Of a stretch of DNA of 55,824 nucleotides, positions 23,301-31,966 are shown in pieces. The stretch covers positions 1-55,824 of the forward strand of contig JANSLP010000221.1 of the NCBI GenBank assembly GCA_029298735.1. The letters are read 5' to 3'. The notes under the pieces were generated by a model. It saw only the letters and a program-made list of their open reading frames with translations. It made no database searches and was not told the DNA's origin. Numbering within the stretch: position 1 is the first letter of the stretch; each line of letters begins with the position of its first letter. The position numbers and the translations under genes are program-made. The DNA is from Ophiostoma sp. CBS 140.51. Lineage: Eukaryota; Ascomycota; Sordariomycetes; Ophiostomatales; Ophiostomataceae.

Positions 23301-23313
23301 TGGACGGGATTAG
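17326..23313 (+). CDS. RIF1: RIF1, telomere and replication-timing regulator
   Basis: Exons are 17326-20511 and 20578-23313, with a 66-nt GTAAGT...ACTAAC...CCAG intron, for 1973 aa. RIF1 recruits protein phosphatase 1 to reverse DDK phosphorylation at origins and acts at telomeres and breaks. The N-terminal Rif1 helical-repeat domain starts near residue 140 (SDMLASTVQQLVGADRDSKL, DAYMMLARALK) and runs for several hundred residues. Ahead of it lie a KVEF motif at 75-78 and SILK at 120-123, matching RVxF and SILK PP1-docking classes. Residues from about 1200 to 1900 are disordered and Ser/Glu/Lys-rich. The final 50 or so residues form a helical C-terminal segment (LAGILSMLRGSLSLLQ, EEVGQIEDVCMDVKRAL), likely the oligomerisation/DNA-binding C-terminal domain. 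The intron length is a multiple of three and lacks stops, so a retained transcript would still encode protein. ATG 17326 is the first in frame after a CT-rich leader. Confidence 0.93.
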   Translation: MAEVAPSRLLESLPARPPTPPRETQVVEAPRKQPLLAASRCNPLDPRSSLHTPPSAQSLVSSATKTGSTGSRQKKVEFSARTDYKEAPVYPEANSHSHTHTTPPIVVLPPSSSASRPTKSILKATAYEAVLPSSPTNISDMLASTVQQLVGADRDSKLDAYMMLARALKTSDNLPDRIALQSKMSLFTQFIQRDITSAKTPEGALDSTLVIAALDLLNTFLRFSAIASTLSNDFGVFIIDHCIRSFEVSSVPRDVLRTLMRVVALQSFPAKVMTSDRVGRLVSALHNMDEQYESKNTIVMRSIIYRTLVKNNKMLMTVHLDWMPDLLSDMVSTVPHIREAAISLGLEASFALGRERPTSQRVAELLQATVDDERYLDYYANRLQTMTKNKAEASSVPQVWSVVTLFLRTLEKWDFLMKWLHILQACFNSSDYRTKEEANYAWSRFTYALLRNNRTLSKKMTIVLNQALVSQLRRRGSGKQADDFRKAVIGCVCNLFYYAMRDASQLDNIWDNVVKPVVLQLLELSSAEESTREKRKANLTSACAILTGLIDCSTIRPWKEDHIAKSPIVSPEDLPAVDAKWIRRNADRVFALVGPIFERNFLELATPRSATQILWQSVVGAVSAAAAKEIKVSPETAAFVGHSLSLLLKVWTNGVPFSSNNSNSNSSLTSSTSSVNDTDNNAFATTRYLAAAREFLLTMVDSLGCLPFTEKQLSKDERNAFVPVATPSQRAGKGHSVSRTPLRHLFSILSSLPPGVQDDDDFADFVESVFAPFFSAKSGKGRRTLAYEMLQMAPMDTLCPYGPWQVIASRIASSMAPPSSAGGSVGNGSGSNGTKGSHGDSIGNNYHYYQMSLSPSSGSANVTPAGHEYREVVRVLERGLRSTPKLPWARWQSLFCTICDRVREDAGEAGLAMCVLDPLAKTIMELRSQPSAASLSPTASRAVVELLSLATHPRDRQAVDAAKRRLWGSAIAASGPMAPFDPFDYLYRLVDSILLQSYKAFDADNSEPDDMVTTLLKELASFFGRSNEQLSVKALAAVQDGLAVWVQDVQGKLHRGSSITNSVSRPTVATNTSCITQDTNIVLQVTAVWAAVCAVLENAGVQASGLPISPLEPILYASFASKHRHIVNATLVMWNHIYSGYVGMLDYPEKLCEALITLQVYVDTPIPGLDITTVLSGGAQEPLFVEEGSSIKDALITLSAADTNMDDVDTPRPTSSKLHATPTHTPLSATSPSSVNRASNSKSKKSAKKDKLHRREKSKSTPARPRHDDSQIEFTAIDFPSAAPSSAAASATKDIDVVEESRILTERQREVRDRQRETNALYSDVMSSSPTGEAAARKLTTAPRTVPARESSVSLPQQAIEPAMVEASLRVQEEEQEKQTSSPAPEDVALPQQVLTATPEPTTAETGSGGKAEGAFAAEDEFIASTPTPRRGQALVFPETHDNEIDSPSSPPEPRRYPLLPDISSRSRSSSILDEWQFSSSPLSGSPIAARHTLPEPELSIDGVLEASLRDRIQQDEDAEEPAAPAEQTAAPKPSTDNSIDIDMEDVATSVPAPVLAAPPAISSHENLTVEISPHTHKKSRAPASPTTPRQTRRRSALSQETTSQEDHADDESSIGNGDISFSGSVSASASVPQSLPRASRKNRKASKSVAQSSPIRASGSVSSSINSRRYRLMAMPPPSMQNVSFRMSDGEERSMLRLAIELDMVNKQSQSQSSPAPSAPPSTRSASKKSGNNNKNDGQDALDCITVYTSDEKLVKSEDDNDKQNSPLSSQNVTPSQRSRRRKRKRSASARAEEESAAATSSPAMVSSPAAERKLARARRHTSEARSERSERSQKTASPAPAVVQEEEVADTTADITEAIGMSSPSKSGMADETASVGSEGDRDVQSQLALEFEELSSRNKNVVDLTAVADTSAMTEVVDVTDDAEPEPVVEVPADTDSRPAKKPRLAGILSMLRGSLSLLQSVTLSREEVGQIEDVCMDVKRALYDAERRGRD

Positions 23314-23836
23314 GCGAGGAGATGAGTGATGTACATATTCTTTGTTATTGATCTTTTATGACGGCGTTTTGGTTTACAGGAAGCAGGGCATCTAGCATTT
23401 TTGGGGTTTGTTTTTCTTTTTTCTTTTTACTTGTCTTTTTTCTTATTTTTGTCACTCTGTCATTCTGCATCATATATACACACTCTTGCCCAAACCAGCA
23501 AAAAATTCAAAAGTACTTTATATTTCAATACAAACACGCTCTGGAAGTGAAACTGTTTCGTACTAATCACGATGTACCATTTCTATTCACCTCTGATATA
23601 CACGCACGTCTGTGGCAAAACAGCCAACAGTCCATTAACAATCTTTCAGCCGTTGCATCAGTTTGTACCTCCATATTCCGGTCACCAACAGCCAGGAGGT
23701 TGACAGCCATTAGTTTGTGTTAGAAAGCAGCTTTATTTTCTGTTAGTGGCCGAAGTCGTAGTTTTGGTCTCCAACTGCTTACCACCCACCACCCACTCCG
23801 CTCTCCGCAAGCCCACATAACACTCCGCGGATGACG

Positions 23837-23912
23837 TTCCGCAGTCTCCGCCGGACACTCGATACCGGAAGCTCTTCCGCAGTCTACGCCCGACACCCGA
23901 TGCCAGAATCTC
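23837..23912. repeat. Imperfect 38-bp tandem repeat, two copies
   Basis: Copies start at 23837 and 23875, each beginning TTCCGCAGTCT and ending in CTC. They differ at a handful of positions. They lie in non-coding sequence. Confidence 0.7.
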
Positions 23913-24180
23913 ATCTGCAGAGCTGACGTTACGTCTCATGCCGTTCCGCTCGTCGCTCGTCGTTATCGGGTTGTGGAGGAACGCCGTGTAAAAGAGGCTC
24001 TTTTAGCTATTAGGATGTCGGAGATCGAAGGTGCAAGTGTTGTCTCTACAATTAGTTGAGCCAGGACAAATTCAGCCCAACGACTACAGAACGGAAAACC
24101 GGTTTTACGGGTCGGGTGGAGGGGCACATATCGACTACATGTCTCGGTACGTCCAGCTACAGCCCAACTACGTTTGTTCC

Positions 24181-24200
24181 CGCGTATTTACAAATACGCG
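24181..24200. repeat. Perfect inverted repeat, 9-bp arms, 2-bp spacer
   Basis: The arm CGCGTATTT is followed by AC and its exact reverse complement AAATACGCG. It could form a small hairpin or be a dyad binding site. It lies in non-coding DNA 825 nt upstream of the aldehyde dehydrogenase ATG. Confidence 0.75.
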
Positions 24201-25005
24201 CTTGTAACTTGACGGTATTTACTGTGCTCACAGCGTCCAGTATGCATCGGATCGATCCATCTCTCTTTCTCCTCCCTCTTTTGGACAGAAAAGACTGCGT
24301 ACTTTGCTGACAATTTGATTTGTCGTGGATGTGTCTTGCTCATTCAGAGTCCCTCCGTGTGTTCAACATCCTAGTGTGCGGACAAAATGGACGAAATGGT
24401 CAAAACGGGGTCCTTTCTGGGGTGGTTCGGGGCAGTAGTTCGGCAGCAACCCGCGGCAGTTTCTGAAGTGCTCTCAAAGACGTGTATGGACTGTGGACTC
24501 TCCCGTTAAAAACTACCGTCGCAATGGAAGATGGTTCATTCTTGGCAGGAAACTGTACCAAAGCGTGCCTGGCGGGCGTGTAGCCCAGAGCAGTTCAGAG
24601 CAGTCTAGGGACCAGTCCATTCGGCTTTGTTGGGTGGGTGATGGGGTAAATTGAGGCAAAGAAAGAGGAGAAAGAAGGAAAGAAAGAAGGAAGAAAAGAA
24701 AAAGAAAGTGGATAGACGTTGACGACATGCAGTCAATACCAAGGCGGGGCGTTCCCCCAATGTTTTCTTGTTCCGATAAAGACGATGTCGTCGGCGTATT
24801 CTTTTTGTCGCCCTTTTGTCTTTTGACTTTTCCTTAATTTAAATGGCCGCCCTCTTTTCTTTTTCTCCCTTTTTTTGTTTTCCCCTTCTTTCGACGTTCT
24901 CCTCCTTCCTCCTCTTCTACTTTCAACTCGACGTCCTTCGCTCCTTCCCATCTCACCTCCCTCGTGCAACACCACCATCCACCTCCTACCCAATCAGCTT
25001 ACACC

Positions 25006-26502
25006 ATGTCGGGCAGTCAGACGAATTCGGCTCCGTCCGGGTCAATAACGACATCACCTTCCGTCGTCCCTTTTATCCTCAACGGCAAAGATGTCGTCCC
25101 TCCCACAACGGACCGCACATTCCCCGTCGTCAACCCAGCCACCGGAAAAACCGTCCACCACTACAGCGGCGCCCAGCCGGCCGACGCCACTGCTGCCGTC
25201 GAGGCCGCCAAAGCCGCTTTTCCGGCTTGGAGAGACTTGCCGCCGCGCGACCGCCGTGATTTATTGTTGCGGGCCGCCGAGATTATGAAGCGCCGCCGCG
25301 ATGAGCTTTCGGGGTACCTCGAGACCGAGACGGGCCAGCCGCGCGCATGGGCCGATTTCAACCTGAACACCGCCATTGACTTTATCATCGACGCCGCGGG
25401 ACTGGCGGCGAAAGCCAACCAGGGCCGTGCGCCCATCACCCAAGATCCCACGGTCGGCGCCATTGTCATGCATGAGCCGTACGGCGTGGTGCTGGCCATT
25501 GCCCCCTGGAACGCGCCCTACATTCTGGGCACACGGGCCATTCTCTTTCCCCTGGCAGCGGGCAACACGGTCGTCCTCAAGGGAACCGAGCTGGCGCCGC
25601 GGACGATGTGGGGCATTGCCTCGGTCTTTGTCGAGGCGGGCGTGCCACCTGGTGTGGTGAATTTAGTGTATGCAGCCCCGGGCCCCGATGCAGCGGCCGT
25701 CACCGAGACACTGGTGGCCCACCCGGCCGTGCGCAAGATCAACTTTACAGGCTCGACGGCTGTGGGCCGGATCCTAGGCAAGCTGGCGGGTGAGCACTTG
25801 AAGCCTTTGCTGCTCGAGCTGGGCGGCAAAGCTCCCGCGATTGTGTGGTCCGATGCGGATCTGGACCTGGCAGCAGAGAAGGTCGCACTGGGCGCATTCC
25901 TCAACTCGGGCCAGATTTGTATGAGCACAGAGCGCGTGATTGTGCAGCGGAGCGTGCGGGATGCATTCTCCCAAAAGCTGGCAGGCGCCATGGCGGGCAT
26001 CTTTGGCTCGTCCACCGAAGAGCGCGGTGCCCAGGTGCTGATCCGTCCAGCGGCCGTGGCCAAGGCCAAGTCGCTGGTGGAGGATGCTCTAAGCAAGGGC
26101 GCCAAGCTCGAGGCAAACGGTGACTTGAAGACGGCCATCTCGGAAGACGGTGGCCGTTTCCGCCCTCTGATTGTGTCTGGCCTCACAAAGGAGATGGATC
26201 TGTTCTACACAGAGAGCTTTGCACCGACCGTTGGTCTGTTCGAGGTCGACACGGAAGAGGAGGCCATTGCGCTGGCCAACGATACCGAGTACGGCCTGTC
26301 GTCGGCTGTCTTTACCGAGGATTTGCGTCGGGGCCTGCGGTTCGCGCGTGCCATTGAGGCGGGTGCTGTGCACATCAACAACATGACGGTGCACGACGAG
26401 ACGATCCTGCCGCACGGCGGCATGAAATCGAGCGGCTTCGGCCGATTTGATGCGGACTTGTCCGAGTGGGTGCAGACCAAGACGATTACCTATCGGGTGT
26501 AG
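25006..26502 (+). CDS. NAD(P)+-dependent aldehyde dehydrogenase (salicylaldehyde/vanillin dehydrogenase-like)
   Basis: This is a single-exon gene of 498 aa, the normal family length. It oxidises an aldehyde to the carboxylic acid using NAD(P)+. Catalytic signatures are visible: N169 in APWNAPYILG, E271 in LELGGKAP, C305 in NSGQICMSTERV, and the C-terminal GGMKSSGFGRFDADLSEWVQTK. The GSTAVGRILGKLAGEHLKP block and overall pattern resemble the salicylaldehyde/vanillin-type aldehyde dehydrogenases of the aromatic-catabolism branch. That sub-family call is from memory and less sure than the fold. The start at 25006 sits in a good ACACCATGTC context. No targeting signal is obvious, so it is probably cytosolic. 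It is convergent with the DUF1772-type gene, with 287 nt between stops. Neighbours do not suggest an aromatic degradation cluster. Confidence 0.93.
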   Translation: MSGSQTNSAPSGSITTSPSVVPFILNGKDVVPPTTDRTFPVVNPATGKTVHHYSGAQPADATAAVEAAKAAFPAWRDLPPRDRRDLLLRAAEIMKRRRDELSGYLETETGQPRAWADFNLNTAIDFIIDAAGLAAKANQGRAPITQDPTVGAIVMHEPYGVVLAIAPWNAPYILGTRAILFPLAAGNTVVLKGTELAPRTMWGIASVFVEAGVPPGVVNLVYAAPGPDAAAVTETLVAHPAVRKINFTGSTAVGRILGKLAGEHLKPLLLELGGKAPAIVWSDADLDLAAEKVALGAFLNSGQICMSTERVIVQRSVRDAFSQKLAGAMAGIFGSSTEERGAQVLIRPAAVAKAKSLVEDALSKGAKLEANGDLKTAISEDGGRFRPLIVSGLTKEMDLFYTESFAPTVGLFEVDTEEEAIALANDTEYGLSSAVFTEDLRRGLRFARAIEAGAVHINNMTVHDETILPHGGMKSSGFGRFDADLSEWVQTKTITYRV

Positions 26503-26789
26503 GGTGGAGTAGAGGAGAAGAAAAGAATGTCGTATCATGCGGTCACGATGCATTATGATTCATTTCATGTCATTTTATTTTGATATTTTTTGTTAAATTT
26601 ATTATTTCAATAATTATCGACTCGTTTCATTTTCCCTGATACCTAGAGAAGAGCATCCACTGACAACGCGTATCCAATCCAATGCAAGGGACGTGTCCCA
26701 TCAAAGATGCAGTCCCAATAATCAAAGCCCGCTATCGTACAATTCCGTCTTTCTCTGTTTCTGTTTCTGTTCGCGTAGTCACTTCCCCC

Positions 26790-27365
26790 CTACAGGTAGG
26801 CAACAAGACCGACAATGGCCGCTGCTGCCAGCAGGATCGGCCGGCCCAGGCTCAGCGTGGCCCACCGGTCCACCAACTGCTTGGCCGACTCCTCCTCCTG
26901 GGCCGTGTAGACCGTGCCAGCGCCCGCCGCGCGGTCCGCCTTGGTCACCTTGACGTCCTGCTCAGCCAGTGCCGACTTGGCCAGCAGCTCCTTGTTGGTC
27001 GGGCGCAGCACCAGGAACGTGTAGGGGACAATGGCCAGGCACAAACCGGCGGCGACGAGGGGCAGGCTGCTAGCTGTAACTTCGAGCGAGGTGGGCGAGG
27101 TGGCATTGGCCGTCTTGTAGTAGACGAAACCGAACGCGGCAGCGGCCGCCGTGGCCGCGCCGGGGAAGGCAATCTTGCTGGCCTGGAAGGTGCGGCCCCA
27201 CTGGCGGAGCATGACGCCCGTGGGTGATTCGAGGATGCGGGGCACCAAAAATGTCGAGATACCCAGAGCACCACCGGCGGCGGCGGCGCTGATGAAAATG
27301 GAAGCCGCCTGGGCGCCGCGGACGGCGTCCGAGGTCACGGCGGGAGCGTTGATGGAGATTGACAT
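26790..27365 (-). CDS. DUF1772 / anthrone-oxygenase-like small integral membrane protein
   Basis: This single-exon gene encodes 191 aa. Four hydrophobic segments are apparent: residues about 20-40 (FISAAAAGGALGISTFLVP), 65-80 (PGAATAAAAAFGFVYY), 95-117 (LPLVAAGLCLAIVPYTFLVL), and the extreme C-terminus (RPILLAAAAIVGLVAYL). The pattern, with LVPRILES after helix 1 and W-x-x-x-F before helix 2, fits DUF1772. Some members are anthrone oxygenases in polyketide pathways, but most fungal copies have no known role. A hydrophilic loop of about 55 residues, rich in Glu and Lys, precedes the last helix. The start at 27365 has a CCACCATGTC context; the longer in-frame reading to 27488 would add 41 low-complexity residues and is unlikely. 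No polyketide synthase is nearby, so a pathway role cannot be inferred. Confidence 0.8.
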   Translation of the reverse strand: MSISINAPAVTSDAVRGAQAASIFISAAAAGGALGISTFLVPRILESPTGVMLRQWGRTFQASKIAFPGAATAAAAAFGFVYYKTANATSPTSLEVTASSLPLVAAGLCLAIVPYTFLVLRPTNKELLAKSALAEQDVKVTKADRAAGAGTVYTAQEEESAKQLVDRWATLSLGRPILLAAAAIVGLVAYL

Positions 27366-28842
27366 GGTGGCGGTTGTGTGAGAAAGAAGTGATGTGGTGT
27401 TGAGGAGAGGTGTGGTTGAGAGAGGTTGAAGAGTGTTTGATGTTGATGAAAAGAAATCGAGAAAAGGAAAGAGCTGGGAATGGCCCAATTATATGTCTCA
27501 ATGGCAGCTCGTTGTCTTGGTGTTTCGGTCGGGAAAGAGCAACCAGGAACAGGAAGAAGCAGGAAAGAGCTCTTTGGTGGTTGACGTCATGCATTCAGGC
27601 AGAAGCTGAACGACTTGTGGGGTCGTCAAAAACAGCAAAAAACAGCTCCAGATGGCGTGAGGTAGTGAGGGGCGGCTGTTGGAACGGCGCTAGCTTACCC
27701 GGGAGAGACCTGGAACTGCATACAGAACCGCTAAAACCACGAAAACAGTCCTTGGTCACGACTAGCTACAGTGACGACAGTGCAGTCAATGACAGCTGCC
27801 AAAAGGCAAACGTGGCAGACAAACGACAAAACAAGGAGATTGAGATGCACGATGAGATGTGTATTGACATCCTCGGGTATTTTTTGAGCAAATTTCCGCT
27901 CTTACATTCTTACATTCTTACTTCTTACTTTTTACTTTTTACTTCTTACATTTGAATGTTCTTTACTGTGTTGGGTCAAGTCAAGGTGGTTCCTGGTTCT
28001 CCTCAATTCCTTTGTATTTCCTCTGCTCGGACGAACTCGGCAGAACTCGTTCATAGTAATCGTAAGAATATATGCATGAAGAAAAGCAAGACACAAGAAG
28101 AAAGAAAAAGAAATGTAGCAAAGCCCGTAGACTTGTAGAAATATAGACTCCCTCGGCTCAATGGCTCGAGGACAGAGTGGATAGAAGAAAAGAGACAAAA
28201 AAAGAAAGAAAGAAGCGGGCCAGTCCATGAACGAAAAGAAACACAGAACTCAGGAACAAAAGAAAACAAGACACAGCAACTCAAACTCCTCGAAACTCCA
28301 CTTCGCTTTGTACTTTTGACTTTGTACTTTGCAGAAACCCCACTCGTTCAAAAGTCACAAACTCGCCAGACAGGTTCCACCACAGCTTCTCAAGCTCGCA
28401 AGTTCTCGGCTCTCAAGCTCCTCCACAAGTTCTCGCTCGTCGGTTCCACCGCATACGTCAGATCAAGATGTCAGTCTCTCGAGTCGGCTTCGTAGTCGCA
28501 ATTGGGAAAAGAAACAAGAGTCGACAAGACAGAAGACTAGAAAGCCAAAGACTGGAGACAACGGAGACGATGGAGACGTTGACGACACAGACGTACGGAA
28601 GCCAGACGTTGAGCAGTTGACGACAAGACAACAAGACAACAAGACGGCAAGACGTCAAAACGTTGAGCATTGGAGGCTAAGACTGTGGACTGAAGACACT
28701 GGCGACACAACGAGATGGGAGGTAGACGCTCAGGCACTTGACAGCCCAGACTCTTGACAACTCAAAATCTTGACAGCCCGACTCAGACGACTCGACCGAT
28801 GGACAGCTCGACAGCTCGGAAAGAAGTCTCAAGACGGTTGGT
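27366..28842. other. Intergenic region between the DUF1772-type and SET-domain genes
   Basis: No convincing gene. A plus-strand ORF of 181 codons (27410-27955) ends in translated microsatellite and has no recognisable motif. The region contains an octamer-like repeat (27901-27955), a 14-bp direct repeat (CTTTGTACTTT twice, about 28306-28332), and CAAGA/GACGTTGA-rich low-complexity sequence from about 28500 to 28800. Confidence 0.5.
27901..27955. repeat. CTTACATT/CTTACTTT short tandem repeat
   Basis: About six degenerate 8-10-bp units of the form CTTACWTT in a row, in non-coding sequence upstream of the DUF1772-type gene. Confidence 0.7.
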
Positions 28843-30677
28843 CTACGACCAGATCCGCTTGTACATTTCCTCCGTCAACCGCTCCTGCACACTCGCCGGG
28901 TCTTCGTCACCGTACATGTCGCCGCCACAGCCACTGCACAGACACCAGAAACCGAAGCGCTCGTGCAGCATGCGCCGCGACTTGCCGTACGAAATCAAGA
29001 GCTCAGTGCCCTTCTTGATGCGGCCGACGGCCGTCATGGTCAGCACGCCGAGCTGTCTGTCGTAGCGGTAGCCGACGTTTTGGGCGGGCGACTCGGTGCA
29101 GGCGTGGTTGAAGCGCGAAGCGACGACAAACAGTCCCTCGAGCTCACCCGTGACAAACGTGTTGGCAGTCCAAATCTGCGCGTCGCGGCTGACACGAGGG
29201 TCGGGGTGGTAGCCGGTCAGAGAATCGAACTGGGCGCGCTGATCGGGCGTGAGGCGGTCGATTTCTTCCTGGAGGTGCAGCATGTTGGTGCGAATGAGCG
29301 GGCGCTCAATAAGCAAGTGGTCGCCGCGGGAAATGTCCTTGAGGGCGAAGCAACCGAGACCGCCGAGGGCAGAGGGACGAATGGCAAACATGCCGTTGAC
29401 CTCGAGGGTCGGCGGCGCGAGAGAGGGAGGGACAGCTTTCGAGACGGCGGTGGTGGTGGACTGGGCAGACTTGTCAGACGCGGACACAGAGGCAGCAGAC
29501 TTGGAAGACTCAACAGCAGGCTGGGCAGAATGGGCAGCAGCAGCAGAGGAGGTCGTCTCAGTCTTGTCGGTCGTGGCAGTCGTGACAGTCTCAAATGTAG
29601 CAAGGCCGGCTGCAGGCTCAACTGGTGGCTTGGTAGAAGTGGCCAAAGCAGCACCAGGAGCAGGGAGGGAAGACTGGTCGGTGGGAGAAACAATGGCAGC
29701 AGGAGTAGGGATCGTCACGATCTGGGGCGGGCACTCGGCTGCAATGTCAATGTAGCACAAGCCGACCGCCGTCTTGACCAGGTTGGCACGCAGCACCGCA
29801 AGGTAGGGCGAGTCGAGCTTGTAGACTCGCTTGCCCTCCTTGAACCCCCACAGGCGGAAGCCGTCGGCGGCGCTTGGGTCGCCGGCCGGGTACTCAATCT
29901 CGACCACACACGGCTTCGGAGGCACGTGCTCGCGCTGGTGGTGCAGCGTCCGGCCGTTGCGGAGGCGCCTCTTGTTAGTGAGGTCGCCTCCAGCAACAAG
30001 GCCGGCCGAGCGCTCTTGGAGCAGCTCGGCGCGGCCAAGACCGGAAAGCATCCCGTGCGACCGGGACACTTCGGAGCGAACGCACTCGTCGGCGCGCAAC
30101 TGGGCCCAGCTCGTCTCAGAGCCGTCCGATTCGTAGTCCGAATCGGGCGCATAGACGATCTTGTCGTTGTCGCTGTTGCCGGCCCAGAGCGGGGCTGTGG
30201 GAGGAGAAAGAGAGGAGGGCGAGGAAGCGGAGCTCTCGTCTTCGTCGTCCTCGTCGCTGGCGTCGCTGGCAGCAGGGAAAGAAGAGGAGGAGGAGAGAAG
30301 GGTGGAGGAAGTGGCCGTGGCCTTGAACTTGTTTGTGCCGAGCGCGGAGCCGTCGTCACTAGTGCTGTCGTCACCGTTCTCAGCCTCGCGGATGAACTCT
30401 TCAGCTGCATTCCGGGCCTTCTTTGCCAGGGCTTCTCTGTCGTGTTTATCTGCCAACTGTACTCGTAGTTGCCATATTAGTATATGTGTGTCTTTGTGAG
30501 ATATCAAATAGGGAATGGGGTCAGTGTGTTCTGTGACGATGGTCCCATTTGGGAAGGAGTGACTGTGGGAAACCGAGAAGAAGAAGAAAGACATACCTCA
30601 GCCTCCTTGGACCGTTTGACTGGCTCCCCATTGGCCTTGGCGAGGCCAGCCCTGATGATCCGCTCAAAGAGCGGCAT
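28843..30677 (-). CDS. SET-domain protein (SET-5/SMYD-like, putative lysine methyltransferase)
   Basis: Exons are 30597-30677 and 28843-30456, with a 140-nt GTATGT...TACAG intron, giving 564 aa. Exon 1 encodes MPLFERIIRAGLAKANGEPV; the junction gives SKEAE then LADKHDREALAKK, an amphipathic helix. A long disordered Ser/Asp- and Ala/Thr-rich region covers about residues 40-380. The SET domain fills the C-terminal third: MFAIRPSALGGLGCFALKDISRGDHLLIERPLI would be its N-terminal block (quoted here only by its two halves, MFAIRPSALGGLGCFA and KDISRGDHLLIERP). N477-H-A-C begins the NHxC motif (SRFNHACTES). GTELLISYGKSRR carries the catalytic-tyrosine motif. A post-SET CLCSGCGGD cluster can bind zinc. 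The Pro-Asn usually following NHxC is relaxed here to TES, seen also in fungal SET-5 relatives (from memory). Substrate unknown. Confidence 0.85.
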
Positions 30678-31966
30678 GGCTGCTTGACGACGAGTGGCCT
30701 GGTGAGAGAGGTGAGAGAAGGGTGTGAAAAGAGGTGGGAGATGGGGTGGGTTTGAGAGAAAGGGCGGGACGAGGCGAGAGAGCGGAGGTCTGTTAGAAGG
30801 GAACCGTCGTGTGTGTAGAATTGCACAAGACACGAGACCCGGGGGCGGGTGGGAGCACAAGAAAAGGTGAGTAGTGGAAGGTGGAGGACGTGCGCGAGGG
30901 CTCGGTGAGGGTCAAAGGTCGGAGGGCGAAGTTGGAATGGCTGTGCTACATATAAATAGCACCTTGGCTCGGAGGTCTGAGGAGAAAAGAAGAGAAGGAG
31001 AGAGAGAAGGACGAAAGAGGTGGGAGAGGCGAGATTTATACTTGTGGGAGGAAGGCGAGGAGGAGGGGGGACTTGAGGACTGGATGTGGCCGTTTGCATG
31101 ACAAACGAAAGGCGACTTGGAGGTCAAGACAATCAACAGCTTCTTGTCATTGTCGGGTCAATGAAAAGGTGGGCTAAATATGACAAGCGGGTGGCCATGG
31201 GGAGGTGAATGGGTTGTGTTGGCGAAGTGAGGTGGAAAGTGAGGAGAAGGTGAGGGTGATGTGACGATTTGGTGATACTGGCCAAAGTGAGGGAGGACTG
31301 ACATGGAGGTCAACACAGAGTCGACGTTGGGCTGAGGGGAGCACAGGTGCAAACGAAAATAATAAAAAGGAGATAAAATGAAAAATGGCCTTGCAGATAA
31401 ATTGCAGACAAAATAAAATTAAAATAAATCGACGGGATCGAAGGCTTCTCGGTTGTCTGTTTTTGGTCTGGAGTTCGTAATGACCATTTCCTGACGGGTT
31501 GGCCATTTTTCGCATAAGCTTCTATTCAACTAGCTTATATCACCCGACTCTCACTTTGTCGACCTCTCCTTCATGAACTCTACAGCACAGTGGCATTGCT
31601 TCTGTCTCAGGTGCAGTTCAATTCAAGATCTCACAATATTTTACATGACCTCACTCTTCCACCTCTGCTACCTCGCTTCGCCTCCTGAATCAAACAAACA
31701 ATTCTCTGACTTCCACGTCGGCCTGTCATCTATAGCTACTTTTCTTCCCCATATCCACTTGCTTGCTATCCGGTTCACTTCACCTTCTGGATGTGTCAAA
31801 CAGTGCTCTGGCCTCACTATTGACTTCGTGCTTTGATCTATATTCCATCTCCATAGCCACTCACTTGTCATCCAGCTCAGTTCGAAACCAGATGTCAGTA
31901 AATATTGCAATTGCTTTCATCTCAATATGTTGCTCAGCTCAAAATATCTTTGATATCCACGCCCAC
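30678..31966. other. Intergenic region upstream of the SET-domain gene
   Basis: No gene seen. It holds a TATA-containing inverted repeat at 30943-30962, G/A-rich sequence to about 31400, and a C/T-rich stretch at 31540-31966. In that stretch CCACTYRCTYG..TCC-like words recur roughly every 104 nt (near 31754, 31857, 31969), perhaps an old, decayed tandem repeat. Confidence 0.45.
30943..30962. promoter_or_regulatory. TATA-like element inside a 6-bp inverted repeat
   Basis: GTGCTA and TAGCAC arms flank CATATAAA. It lies about 266 nt upstream of the SET-domain gene start on the minus strand, where it reads TATTTATATG. It could be its core promoter. The symmetric arms may be coincidence. Confidence 0.35.

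Larger units (their letters stand above)
23314..25005. other. Intergenic region between RIF1 and the aldehyde dehydrogenase
   Basis: No gene is seen in 1.7 kb. It holds the RIF1 3' flank (T-rich to about 23500), a 38-bp imperfect tandem duplication at 23837-23912, a 20-bp inverted repeat at 24181-24200, and an AG-rich stretch at 24650-24710. From 24840 to 25005 there is a CT-rich leader of the downstream gene. tRNA-like A/B boxes were looked for and not found. Confidence 0.5.

Noticed and set aside
25006..27365. Aldehyde dehydrogenase plus DUF1772 gene as part of a polyketide or aromatic cluster
   Set aside because: Only two convergent genes; no synthase, P450, transporter or pathway regulator nearby.
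27410..27955. 181-codon plus-strand ORF upstream of the DUF1772-type gene
   Set aside because: Its C-terminus is translated microsatellite and the rest lacks domains. It overlaps the DUF1772 promoter.
28963..30468. 501-codon plus-strand ORF opposite the SET-domain gene
   Set aside because: Shadow frame, Gly/Arg/Ala-rich, no domain. The minus strand carries a recognisable SET domain.
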